The notes beneath the pieces were generated by a model. That model was not told where the DNA came from. It was given only the letters and a program-made list of their open reading frames with translations, and searched no databases. The translations under genes were made by a program, and so were the position numbers. This document shows, in pieces, positions 12,063-23,210 of a stretch of 64,000 nucleotides of DNA. The DNA lies in assembly GCA_964019155.1 (NCBI GenBank), contig OZ025240.1, positions 36,064,269 to 36,128,268 of the forward strand. The letters run 5' to 3'. The stretch's first letter is position 1, and each line of letters starts with the position of its first letter. This stretch comes from Osedax fenrisi. Lineage: Eukaryota; Annelida; Polychaeta; Sabellida; Siboglinidae.

Positions 12063-13478
12063 AGAAAGGTTTATTGACTCAGAAAACGATGGACGTTTAT
12101 GTGCGTCAAGTTGAAATAATAAAACAAATAAATAGTTACGCAAATAATAATAAATTTAAAAAGAAGACATTATAATGATACCATATATGTATGTAGTCGA
12201 CATTTAAAACTCATAAATGATGACATGGTGCGTAATTCATCGGGAAGACTATTCCAGTATTTCGGAGCAGCAACCGTGAAAGCAGCATCTGCATACATAG
12301 ATGAGACAAGCGGTAGAGAGAGTTTCATCAGCTCACATTTGCGACTCGGACGAGTAGTTGTTCGAATTATGAGTCCCTTCGATAGGTAAGACGGAACTCC
12401 CATATATATAGCCTTGTGAGTAATGCATAGAAGTCGAAACTTGCATAAATCTCGAAACTGCAACCACCCGAGAGTCGCCATTATGGAATGTATAGATATG
12501 GTTAAATCACTACGCTTTAGCTTAAATAATATGCGAACAGCTCTACGTTGTATTGAATCGAATTTTTTCATCAATTTTTGCGGAATATTAATTAAAAGCG
12601 AATTACAATATCTAAGTCGACTACAAACTAATGAATGTAATAATGATTTAGTTAAATTAAATGTTAGCTTAGAGCGAGCCTTGCCTATATTATACAGGAA
12701 ATAATTAGCAGTGCGGACAGTGTTTGATATATGTACTGAGTAATCTAATACATTATTTATAGTAAAACCTAGAGTAGTGATGGTGTTTGAGATAGGAAGT
12801 GAGATAAGGAATGGATGAGTGAGAGTAATTGAAGAAAGAGATCTAGAAAGTATAATGCTATCAGTTTTAGTAATATTTAATGAAAGTGAATTACAGGAAA
12901 ACCAAGAGATTAAATCTTTAATACAGTTAGCAATTGAAAGTTGAATTATGTCAATATCAGAACCAGGTGGAAAAAAAGTATAAATTTGTAAGTCATCAGC
13001 AAAGAGGTGATAACGAATATTTGGGTATTTTTTAAAAATCAAATTAATGGGAAGAATATACAAAATAAAAAGAATCGGACCCAGTACTGATCCTTGAGGA
13101 ACGCCATGAGTGTGATCAAATAGAGCCGACAAAGATGACTTGATCTTTACCGAAGATATTCTATTAGATACAAATGACATCAACCAGTTGTGAACTTGTC
13201 CATGAATACCTATTTCACGTAGACGGTAAGAAAGAATCATATGATTTAACGTATCAAAGGCACTAGACAGATCAAGAAGAACCAAATAACAAGAAGCCTT
13301 ATTATCCATAGATAGTATAATATCGTTAAACACAATGTTTAGGGCAGTTTCTGTACTATGATTGGGAAGGTATGCACTCTGAAAGCAATCCACAATAGAG
13401 TTCGATATGATATAATCAATAAGCTGACGCGCAACTATGCGTTCCATAGTCTTAGAAATAACATCGTGATTGTGCAAT
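12063..13478 (-). mobile_element. LINE L-A copy 1, 5'-truncated, CR1/L2-like
   Basis: The minus strand encodes the C-terminal two thirds of a CR1/L2/Jockey-group reverse transcriptase, followed by a short 3' UTR ending GTCAATAAACCTTTC and an (ATT)n tail (12044-12062 on plus). The 5' end stops abruptly just before the ISKTMER motif near 13463-13480, as expected from incomplete target-primed reverse transcription. The reading frame is intact to its end, so the insertion is relatively young. A second decayed copy lies at 45160-46080. Confidence 0.9.
12170..13463 (-). pseudogene. reverse transcriptase fragment of LINE L-A
   Basis: An open frame of about 430 codons on the minus strand. RT motifs in order: ISKTMER (start), LDLSSAFD (catalytic Asp, about residue 68), GVPQGSVLG (about 125), FADD (about 159, at 12992-13003), then the thumb and the CR1/L2-type C-terminal motif PKYWNSLPDELR. 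The enzyme copies LINE RNA into DNA at a nicked target. The endonuclease and N-terminus are missing and the first codon in frame is not ATG, so it is a truncated copy, although both catalytic Asp motifs survive. Confidence 0.88.
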
Positions 13479-13639
13479 AAATCTATATATTAGGTAATAT
13501 AATCGAATTACGTGTATTAGGTCATGGTCTATAATAGTGTTATATCTATAATGATATCATCCATACCTAAAATATATAGAACAATCGCGTGGTCTATAGA
13601 CTTATCAGTAAATGCGTCATTACCACGAAGTATGACGTA

Positions 13640-13850
13640 ACGCAACACACACACACACACACGCACACTTGATTACGTAATCTAATCGTATTACATAACC
13701 TTGGTGCGATCGCCTGTCTATATACTAATCAGGTTAACCGCGCACGACGTGTAACTTAAACAGGTAGCACGTGTGTGGGCAGGTAGTTGCGTAACCGTTG
13801 CGTAACGGTTACGCAATAGCTATATTTAGATAGGTAGTGCGTCACGTGAC
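13640..13850. promoter_or_regulatory. GC-richer islet with C/EBP-like, Myb-like and CLEAR-type sites
   Basis: The islet lies just upstream of nothing recognisable. A near-palindrome at 13787-13816 contains TTGCGTAA twice, TTACGCAA once, and AACCGTT/AACGGTT Myb-type boxes. A perfect GTCACGTGAC palindrome occurs at 13841-13850; this decamer is the known CLEAR/TFEB-USF type E-box. A CACACACA run and a TGACGTAA-like site precede them. Promoter function is inference from motif density in AT-rich DNA. Confidence 0.4.
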
Positions 13851-15088
13851 TCGTTCGCTAATTATCTCGTAGAAGATCATCGCCCACAATCACATATTAT
13901 CATACTATGTACGTAATGTAATTACTGAAACACGATTATTATGTAGTAAATACCCCAGTACAAACTGCATGCGGTATTAAGGGGACGCATGCAACACATT
14001 AAATGTATACATTTAATTAATGGTGTGCATATATGTACACAATTAATAAAAGTCATATAATATTATGATATTATCCAATTCTTTATAAATTGATATATCA
14101 TAATCACTCCTCTACATAACAGCATCTATAAATAAGCACCATACCTCATAAGCCAATACAAAATTGTCATGTCTCCTGGTATTATTCATATAAAACTTTG
14201 AATACATATAACTCTTATTTTTCGGTAGCACATTTTTTGGACATATATAACTTTGGAACAGCTTGATGAATCTTCACAAAATTTCAAGGCTGGATTTAAT
14301 ATATATATATATATATATTTGTCTTGGTAAATACTCTGGTAAGAAAGGCATTGGATCACTACCGAAAGTATTGATCCAGTATATGACGAATCAAAGGAAT
14401 AAGTATATGAAAATACTCAAAAAAATATAGAGCTATATGTTGAATGGTCAAGAAAAGGATACATATAGTAACGTATAGTGGTAGATATATGAGTATTTAA
14501 AAAGAGAAGTATACGGCAAAAGGATTAATAACATCTAAAATATATCATAAACTTAAAAATAACATCAACTATTGAAGATAAGTATTGCTTCCACCTGCAT
14601 GCTATATCGCACAACTGCATAATTGACATGATTCTGCATGGAACTTTACAACCATGTTATCAAACATGATTATTCAACAATCAACAATCAATAACAAATA
14701 TCTGAATAGGTCCTACACTGAGATCTTAAGTAGAATGAGTGATTACATATTGGTAAAAACAACAGAGGGTTAGAGTGTATATATATATATATACATATTA
14801 TGTGACCGGGTAACTCATTAATGCCGTGTGCCCTTAAAGAAGGAGAATTACCAACATACACAGAAAGTTGTCAACAAATACAGAAGACAAAAGAATTTCA
14901 CAAATAATGGAAAATGTATCTATTATTTGTTTCGCAAAAGAAAGGTGAACTTTAACTTGTATACAAGTCTATAGACATTCTGCAACACCATTCTTCATTA
15001 GTAGCTCTAGTATTCTTATATTAAAATAATATGTCACATATGACTTAACATATTTATCCATGTGCGACGCACATTGTGCGTGTATGTA
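13851..15088. other. unassigned sequence, possibly decayed repeat
   Basis: No intact gene. Between about 14090 and 14950 the sequence is less AT-skewed than its surroundings and gives short open stretches in more than one frame, interrupted by many stops. This pattern suggests a decayed coding element, but I find no motif that identifies it. No terminal repeats were seen. Confidence 0.3.
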
Positions 15089-16125
15089 TGTATATATATA
15101 TATATATATATATATACATGTGTGTGTATGTATGTGTAGTGTACACGGTATGAGGTGTACATAGGCATGTTTGTGTGCACATGTAAGTGAGGTACAGCAT
15201 GCAATACATATAGGTAGGGGTAGTTGTTTATTTACCCATAGGTAGCTCTATTTACCTATATATAGAGCTTTATTTACATACAGGTATACACACGCACGCA
15301 GAGAAGTCATATATATATAGGTGTTTAACTTCAAGAGTGTCAATAAACTATCCGCCTATTATTTGTGTAGCTGACTTGTTATTACTACGTAATGTATAGC
15401 TATTGTTATATACCTACGCACACACCCACACACACACCACTCACACCACTCACACACACACATACCCACGCATAAACACACACACACACACATACACATA
15501 TATATGTATATAATTCTGGGCGTATTGTGGCCACTAAATGCACAACTATTTCACGGTGACAATGGTTATTAAATCTTCCGCTCAGTGGAGCCACCCACAC
15601 ACAATAGCTGTAATACACTCCTCCGTAGAGTGCAATTATGCCGACGTCTCACTAGACATCATTAAAGTTGTATATACATGTATACATGTATATATTTGGA
15701 TATATATATATATACGTTTTCTCTAATAGTACACTTATAGCGAGCAGGATACCAGCGAAAGTAGCAACAACATATCCTTTATTCATTAGCGATTACGACA
15801 TGTATACACGGATATATAGCACATAACAATATGAAACAATATATTGTTCATATTGTTATTTTATTTGGAGTCAGTCTGCAGTTTATTGTTGTATGCTATT
15901 ATGTAATACGATATCACTATTAGCACATACACACGCACGTGAATACACACACGCGCGCTCGCACACATACACACATACATATATATATATAACCATTATC
16001 GAGAAGTATTTTTTTATAAGTTCGGGAGAAATACCCCCCTCCCGCCCCGAACATATAGGCATTATACTATAGTATACATCACATCGATCTATGTATATAA
16101 TAGGCACTATATAGAGTCTAGTATA

Positions 16126-16181
<56 letters not shown>

Positions 16182-17382
16182 TATAGTCTAGGTCTAGCCG
16201 GTGAGGAGAAACTAGTACATACATGTATACTAGAATGGTACAGTTGCCTCCCTCCTCGCGGTCTATATAGATACGTAACCATGGGAATAGGGTAATAGAG
16301 GGGGGGCTCCCCGGTAATAGCCTAACAACCTTGTTTACCCTGACAACCTTGCTTACCCTGACAATCGCCTCACTCCCGTTAATTACCTTTAATTATATTG
16401 AATATCGCTAATTAGTCATTACTAATGATCTATTACTAATTACGTTAATTTAACTTAATTATAGTTTTGTATCCGAAATGAAAATTACGTTGACAAATAT
16501 ATTATATTAGTATTGACAAATATATTTGACCGTAACTAAATAATATTTTTTTAAATTGATGCACACTTAAGTGTTAACATAATAATTATTAGATGAAATT
16601 ATAAGTAAAAATACAATGTTATATATATATATAAATAACGTTTACTTTTTACTGTGTATATTATATATATATATATATATATATTATGTGTTATATAATA
16701 CTACGTATAGGTACGTGTTAACTTGTACATTTCTCCATAATAACTGTTTATTTATTACCACAGTTATATATATATATATACACTTGTTGACAATGTATAT
16801 GTTCTTATGATAATTAACAAAACATATGTTTTATATATGAATACATCTATAACATCTATAACATATACACAGCTCATAAATACGTTATCTAATCTATATG
16901 GAGACATGTATAGTATGCATGTGTCTATAGTATAATATAGTATAGTATACTATACTATAGTATGTATGTGTCTATAGAAGCCGTATACGGTATGTAGAGT
17001 AGTACGTGCATTGCAAGTTAGTACCGACATCATTATAACACTGTATATAGTATACAGCTATAGCCGTAACTCAACTAGTGGATACTGATACTACGATATA
17101 GTAAGAGATAGTACGTGAATATAGGAGATACTATAGTATCAATAGTATACCCTATAGGCCCTATAGTATAGGGTATATACTATATATACTATATATAATA
17201 TATATATAGTAATAGGTGTAGATATGGAAAAACATTTATAATATATTTCCGGAAGTCATGTGATATTCACCATATATTTGTCTCGCTAATTATATCTCAG
17301 TATACTGCAGTATACATGTATATATAGTATATATAACAGGTATATAGTCATATTACTTTGTTTATTCATTGATAAGATAATT

Positions 17383-17385
<3 letters not shown>
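15089..17385. other. non-coding DNA with CA/GT and (TA)n repeats
   Basis: Contains (TA)n at about 15089-15116, 16145-16180 and 16660-16684, a CA-rich tract at about 15418-15496, and an imperfect 18-bp tandem (CCTGACAACCTTGCTTAC-type) at about 16321-16375 within a GC-richer patch. Many TATAGTATA-type palindromes lie between 16920 and 17340. No coding region is supported. Confidence 0.5.

Positions 17386-17418
<33 letters not shown>
17386..17418. repeat. (TA)n tract at the 5' junction of a LINE
   Basis: TA dinucleotides directly abut the 5' end of the L-B insertion; another (TA)n tract follows its 3' end at about 19370-19386. The element appears to have landed inside a microsatellite. Confidence 0.85.
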
Positions 17419-17423
<5 letters not shown>

Positions 17424-19375
17424 CTAGCTAATAAGTTGTTATCTCCCCAAAACCAGCATTACTACCATCTATAATTAACATTTCTCCATTACAATTAAGC
17501 TGTCTTTTCTCCAAAACATTTTCTAATAAGATTGACTCCATCATAATAAAGATCAATAACCATACCCTTACTGCCAATTATCCTTCAATCATAGTTACCC
17601 CACCTATATCTGTTTTCTTAAGTTTTTTTCGTCCGCCACATATATCTCTCATATCTAAACTACTAAATGCATCCTCTTCGATATCTCCCTCCGATCCTGT
17701 TCCACTATCTATTTTTAAACTTTACTCCGATTATCTATGTCCAACTATCTGTAACATCATCTCATATTCCCTAAATTCCGGTACTGTTCCTTCAATTTTT
17801 AAACAAGCAATAATCACTCCCATTCTTAAAAAACCTTCACTCGATCCTGATTCACTTCTCAATTATCGCCCAATTTCTCAGCTACCTTTGGTGAGTAAAA
17901 TTTTGGAAAGAGTTGTCTCTCGTCAACTAATCTCATATTTAACCGCCAATAATCTCCATATTCCTCAACAAAGTGGCTTTCGCCGAGGACACTCCACAGA
18001 AACAGCACTACTAAACGTAATTGATGTAATCACTTCTACCCTTAATACTAAAAACTGCTGTCAACTAGTAATGCTGGACATATCCAGTGCTTTCGATACG
18101 CTTGATCACAAAATGCTACTGTCCCGTCTACACCTGCTTGGAGTTAGAGACCTTGCCCTCTCATGGTTTACTTCATATCTATTTGACCGTAGTAGCAGTG
18201 TAAAAATATATAATTCTTTTTCTTCCCCTTCTCCTATGAAATATGGTGTTCCCCAGGGATCAGTACTCGGTCCTTCACTTTTCTCAATTTATTTATACCC
18301 ATTACCATCCATAATATCTAAATATCCAAATATATATTACCATCTTTATGCAGATGACATACAACTATATATGTTTCTTCCAACTAATTCATCACCAGGT
18401 CTCAATAATCAACTCTCTAATTGTGCTAATTACATTAAAGAATGGCTTATTTCTAATAATCTTCTCCTTAATACTTCCAAAACTACATTGTTGAATATTT
18501 CTCCATCACCAACTTACTTCCCTCTTTTTCTTATTGATAATATTGTAATATCTCCTTCTCCTACTGCATCTAACTTAGGTGTACTTTTTGATTCTACACT
18601 TTCCTTCATTCCTCATATTACTGCCATCACTAAATCTGCAAATTATCATCTATTTAGAATTAGAAAAATACGAAAATCAATTACTGTATCTCTTACTAAA
18701 ACTCTAGTTAATTCCCTTGTACTCTCACGCATAGATTACTGTTCCTCAATCCTTATAAATATTCCATTATCATCTATCTCTCCCTTAAATCGAGTTATTC
18801 GTTCATCAATCCGTACAACATATAACCTACGTATTCGAGATCATTCCTCTACTTCCTCATACCAACACATATCTCCATGGTTCACATTTAACAAACGCTC
18901 TGCTTATCGCATATTATCTATTGTTCATTCCTCAATATACTCTTCAAATTGCCCTTCATATATTTCTGCTTCTCTAGTACAAAGAGCTCCCCTTCCATCA
19001 CTTAGAAACCATGCATCTCACCTTCTATCTACCCCTATTCTACGTCCCTCAAAAATGAATACTCGGGCACTGAGTTATATTGGTCCTAAGCTATGGAATT
19101 CACTCCCGCCCTATATTAGATCCATAAAATCGCATAAAACATTCATGAAATATATACAACAATTGATCTCAGGTGGTAACCTGAATTATTAATATTGTTT
19201 GTCATTATTATTTTATTAATTAATTTCCGTACGGCTTATTCTATTTTATTGTATTATTATTATTGGTATTTATTGTTTACCTACTTTTATTATTTGTATT
19301 CTATTATATACACCTTTGAGAAATCATTTATGATTTATTTAAGTGTCTAAATAAACATAAACATTCAATATATAT
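17419..19375 (+). mobile_element. LINE L-B copy 1, 5'-truncated, long open frame
   Basis: Homology to the longer L-B copy at 48236-51640 starts at 17419 (CAGACTAGCTAATAAG) immediately after (TA)n and ends in the same 3' UTR (GAAATCATTTATGATTTA, then AATAAACA). Only the C-terminal part of the polyprotein is present. A one-base loss in a C run near 17446 shifts the first few codons, after which the frame is open to the natural stop. High identity to the other copy suggests recent activity of this family. Confidence 0.9.
17441..19192 (+). pseudogene. reverse transcriptase of LINE L-B, 583-codon open frame
   Basis: Open from 17441 to the stop at 19190-19192. RT signatures in order: NYRPISQLPL and SKILERVVS (about 17861-17917), FRRGHSTETAL, LDISSAFD (18074-18097), GVPQGSVLG (about 18248), YADD (18347-18358) and C-terminal PKLWNSLPPYIR. 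This is the CR1/L2/Jockey-type arrangement. The apparent start at 17888 is a TTG inside the conserved frame, not a true initiation site. The endonuclease is missing, so the copy cannot move alone, although the RT core shows no inactivating change that I can see. Confidence 0.88.
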
Positions 19376-19512
19376 ATATATATATACTCGTATACTAATA
19401 GGAATAATTTGTATTTTATTAGAATATTGACCCTGCGAGGCGTCCGTTTGTTTACTGCGGCCGTAAAGTCAATATCCCCATCAATCATATCTATATATAT
19501 ATATAGGTATAT

Positions 19513-19549
19513 CAAAGATTTTGCGAAGAAATCCTTCGGAAAATCTGTG
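19513..19549. mobile_element. 37-bp micro-MITE with 7-bp target duplication
   Basis: CAAAGATTTTGCGAAG, four bases, then CCTTCGGAAAATCTGTG: the same termini as the 454-bp MITE at 1558, with essentially no interior. GGTATAT flanks both sides exactly (19506-19512 and 19550-19556). The whole element is a hairpin. It may be an internal-deletion end product or a minimal mobilisable unit. Confidence 0.7.
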
Positions 19550-19806
19550 GGTATATATAAGTATATATATATATATAGGTATATATATACTACTCGCATA
19601 TATTATGATACGTATATACATACGCCTAACGTATAACTTATGTTAGCTACTATGGATGGACAATAAGTATAATAAGCTCGATGCATGCGCCGCTATATTA
19701 TATTATATAATAAGTAATAACATATGTAAACGTGTTGTGTAAGCATAGCCCGTGTGAAATACTCAGATATATACATTTTAGATGTTAGATAATTAATCTT
19801 AATCTT

Positions 19807-20012
19807 TTAATAGATGCATATAATCTTATTTGTAATGATAAACATCAGTTTATATAATACAGCATCAGCCTTATGTTATACGCACACATATCACTATATA
19901 GTATACACTATATACCCATTATCACTATACAGTATATTATATACACGGCTGATTCTGTAGTTTATATAAACTGATGTTTATCATTACAAATAAGATTATA
20001 TGCATCTATTAA
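19807..20012. mobile_element. 206-bp foldback element, 50-bp perfect arms
   Basis: The left arm starting TTAATAGATGCATATAATC (19807) is repeated in inverted orientation ending at 20012, perfect over about 50 bp and imperfect for about 15 more. The loop contains TATAGTATA-type repeats. The arms end in TTAA on both sides, so a TTAA target is possible but cannot be separated from the arms. No coding capacity. Confidence 0.65.
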
Positions 20013-20030
20013 GCTCAATCTAACCCTATT

Positions 20031-20087
20031 GTGTGTATGAAATGTATGCATATATCATGTACATATATGCATATATTTCATACACAC
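20031..20087. repeat. 57-bp imperfect palindrome
   Basis: GTGTGTATGAAATGTATGC at the left is mirrored by GCATATATTTCATACACAC at the right with few mismatches. It lies between the foldback at 19807-20012 and the SINE at 20117. It would form a cruciform or RNA hairpin; origin unknown. Confidence 0.6.
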
Positions 20088-20116
20088 AAGAGGGAAGTGT
20101 ACACTAATATAGTATA

Positions 20117-20415
20117 TATTGTTATTTTTATTTGGTTGAGTCCTTTCATCCCATCCAGGAACTTAGATGAAGTTTTCACTTATAACCATATATGGCATGT
20201 AATAATAAACATATATCTAATGTCACTTCGAAGCCGCTCTCGTATTAAGGCATCCACGGTTTCAACGAGAGCCGATCATTTATTTATACCAAATTATATA
20301 AGATCCCTTCTAAATAATATTTTAAGACCCATTTTATAAAATTAATTAATGTTCCGGACGAGGCTCGAACCCGTGTCATATAGGAGTATACTGCTTATGT
20401 GTCCGAAGCCACTAT
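20117..20415 (-). mobile_element. tRNA-derived SINE, copy 2
   Basis: The minus-strand body matches the family (CATCCCATCCAGGAACTTAG on plus, GAGAGCCGATCATTTATTTA, box B-like GGTTCGAGCC) but the box A end of the tRNA-like head is lost at about 20415, next to (TA)n. Tail of TTATTG-type repeats at the 20117 side. Confidence 0.8.
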
Positions 20416-20677
20416 ATATATATATCGTTAATAAATCATTCATTATACACTATGTATATAGTATATACCTATACTATACATACACTATATTATATACATA
20501 AACGCAGTAGTTCTTCATAAGTGATTACGCAATTATCGATTACATAACAGTATAGGCTGTTCACTGTCAATACTGTCGGCATGAATCATTGTTACTAATA
20601 AGTAATCAATTATATATATATCTTCATATGTCAAGCTATCAATAAGTGCTATAGCTTTGTGTACTGGTAGTACTATA

Positions 20678-20725
<48 letters not shown>

Positions 20726-21212
20726 TATAGTATAGTACACTATAGTATCAGTATACTGATACTATAGAATTATTAGTATACTATTATTGCTACTATTATA
20801 GTATTACTAGTATACTACTAATACAAATACTATAGTACTAATAAATAGTATACCAAAGGTTATATTTATTACGCAAGTTATATATCATCGTAATCGCTGG
20901 CTGTGAACTCTCAAATGATAACGTTAATGATAAGGGTGTAGTAGTAGTAGTAGTAGTAGTGGGCAGTGTTTTCGATATGATAAAACTTTGAACAATATCC
21001 ATTACCCGATATGGTAGCCATTCTGATGTCAGTACACAACCATGCACCCTATATATGGGCCTATGGACACTACTATAGTAGATATGGTTATAACAATGTG
21101 GAGGAACGGGGTAAGGAAAGGGTAAAGATTGGAACATTAGTATTGATATTATTGAATTTAATTGGGAGAAATATAAAAAATACAGTTGATCTTATATATA
21201 TATATATTTAGT
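20416..21212. other. AT-rich DNA with a palindrome-flanked (TA)n tract
   Basis: (TA)n at about 20682-20723 is flanked by GTACTATAGTATA and its complement, forming one large potential cruciform, followed by many TATAGTATAC-type units to about 20840. A (GTA)n run is near 20938-20960. No gene supported. Confidence 0.5.
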
Positions 21213-21405
21213 CTGGGATCGATGGCTCAGTGGGAAAACCAAAAGCTAGTAAACCAGAGGTCCCGGGTCCGACTCCAGGCAGTTCTTGTTTCTCTCTTGT
21301 GTTTATCAAGAACTTAATAAACGATAAATCAAAATACAATGAAATGTTTGTATTGTATAGCCATTCGGGTATTTCCACTCCACCCCCCCCCATAATTAGT
21401 TAACC
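21213..21405 (+). mobile_element. second tRNA-derived SINE-like element
   Basis: A tRNA-like head with a box A-like GATGGCTCAGTGG (about 21231) and a box B-like GGTCCGACTCC (about 21266) is followed by a non-tRNA body (TTCTTGTTTCTCTCTTGTG) to a C-rich end. Pol III internal promoters of this spacing head most SINEs. The body is unrelated to the six-copy family. Only one copy is in the window, so the family assignment rests on the tRNA-like part. Confidence 0.5.
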
Positions 21406-21499
21406 GGAAGCAGTATACATCTAGGACACGTATGTATACTATTATTACGTAATAATTATATATGTCATATACACTATAGTGATCGGGAATACAACGAGT

Positions 21500-21720
21500 G
21501 CGTCTTCGTAATGCACTAGTATGACGTCATAGTAGTGAGTGAGGCGATGACATAATAGTAGTGAGACGCGTAGCTTTACGTAATACAGCGTGCCTTACCT
21601 GCATCGCTAGTGCGAGGGGTGCATTTCTATGGTATTACGTAATTAGAGATTTAGCCACGCCCAATGGGTCTCGCCCAATGGGCGTCGCCCATCATGGGTC
21701 TCCGATAAGCCAGCTACCAT
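21500..21720. promoter_or_regulatory. CpG-containing islet with CRE and CCAAT-like repeats
   Basis: Contains ATGACGTCAT (CRE core TGACGTCA, about 21522), a second TGACGTCA near 21971, and a triplet of CGCCCAATGGG-type boxes at about 21656-21705 (CCACGCCCAATGGG, TCGCCCAATGGGC, TCGCCCATCATGGG). CRE and reversed CCAAT/GC-type boxes are known core promoter sites. No exon is recognisable nearby. Confidence 0.35.
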
Positions 21721-21736
21721 ATAATAGTACTACCAT

Positions 21737-21788
21737 CTAGTAGCAATACCTCCTATAACCTCTAGGTTATAGGAGGTATTGCTACTAG
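21737..21788. repeat. 52-bp perfect palindrome, 25-bp arms
   Basis: Two perfect 25-bp arms separated by 2 bases. The inner 14 bp of each arm, ACCTCCTATAACCT and its complement, are identical to the palindrome inserted in a LINE frame at 26328-26365, while the outer arm bases differ. That shared core suggests a mobile or copied micro-palindrome. Confidence 0.7.
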
Positions 21789-21856
21789 TACCTCAAACGA
21801 TTTTTTAAGGATGTTGAACAAGTACATGTCCTTATTACTACTTACTTACCGTAGCG

Positions 21857-21908
21857 TATAGGTGCATGTATAGGTGCATGTACAGGTGCATGTATAGGTT
21901 CATGTATA
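21857..21908 (+). repeat. 12-bp tandem repeat, about 4 units
   Basis: Units of TATAGGTGCATG with single-base variants (TACAGGTGCATG, TATAGGTTCATG). Short minisatellite, no coding sign. Confidence 0.8.
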
Positions 21909-22031
21909 GTTATGCCAACACATAGTTGAGATGAACACAGTAAGTGTCACCTGACCTGTGATTACTATGATGACGTCATCGAGTGAATTGTTAGTGACAC
22001 GCATGACTCACCTCCGAAGGACCACGTGAAA

Positions 22032-22083
<52 letters not shown>

Positions 22084-23025
22084 TACTATAGAAGCATACT
22101 ACTTCGACTACTAATACTGATACGTGTAATTCTTATACTGTAATCTAATGTTATATATCGTATACTACCACAGGTAGGCGGCGCTGTAAGGTGACCTTGG
22201 TCAAGGGTGAAGGTCATTAATACACCAGCATACGTAACGACTTCACTTCTGTATAAATACACACCTATAACATACTGCATTACGTTGGGTGGTAGCATAC
22301 ATATCGAGAAGAGTATCTCAGAGAGATTGCACCAGATACGCTTCTCGATAATATCCTCCATGCTGGCTACATAGTCCTTTAATAATACATATATTTATAT
22401 CTGAATATATATATATATATATATATATCTGAATATATTTTTATCTGCATATTTTACATATTTCATATATATATATTGTTTATTAGAATATAATAAGACA
22501 TACATTAATACATATATGAAATATAATATATAGTTCGCGTATTGTATAATACTGTATTGTTATTACATATATCATATTGGCAATATGATATTGCGTATTA
22601 TAGATGTATATCAGGCATATATCAGTTATATAATATTACATGAGTGTGTTATGACAAGGGAATAGCATATCGTAGTAGCTAATACTTAGAAAACTAATAT
22701 ATTAAATAGCATATTGTTGTTATTAGATTAGATAGATTAGATAGACTTTACTACGAAATAGCACACACGTAGCTTACAAGTGACATCTATTGGATACACG
22801 TTACAACAGTACTATTCTTAGGGAGTGGGTGGAGTATGCATTACCTGGTATAGGACTTACGTAGTATTATACATAATTATACGCAGAATTAAGGTTAATT
22901 AATTCGTGAAATGTTAACTAGATATCCTAGTACATGTTAATTAGTACTTACAACAAGTATAACATCTATATATAGCATATCTATAGTTATACAATATATA
23001 GGTGTTACTTAGCAGTTGCCATGGA

Positions 23026-23060
<35 letters not shown>

Positions 23061-23210
23061 TGGTTTGTGTAGCAATATATATATATATATATATAGATGG
23101 TTAGTGATCAAGTACATTATGTACTTGTACATATATGTGTGTATGTATGTTGGTGTATCTGTGTGTATGTGTGTATATGTATGTGCATATGTCTGTGTGT
23201 TTGTGTATTT
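21909..23210. other. AT-rich intergenic DNA
   Basis: No gene supported. (TA)n at about 22035-22081 flanked by ATACTATA/TATAGTAT, at 22407-22426, and at 23029-23057 and 23075-23095. The run ATTAGATTAGATAGATTAGATAG lies near 22722-22745. Confidence 0.5.

Noticed and set aside
12423..12704. Plus-strand 93-codon frame
   Set aside because: Antisense shadow of the L-A reverse transcriptase frame.
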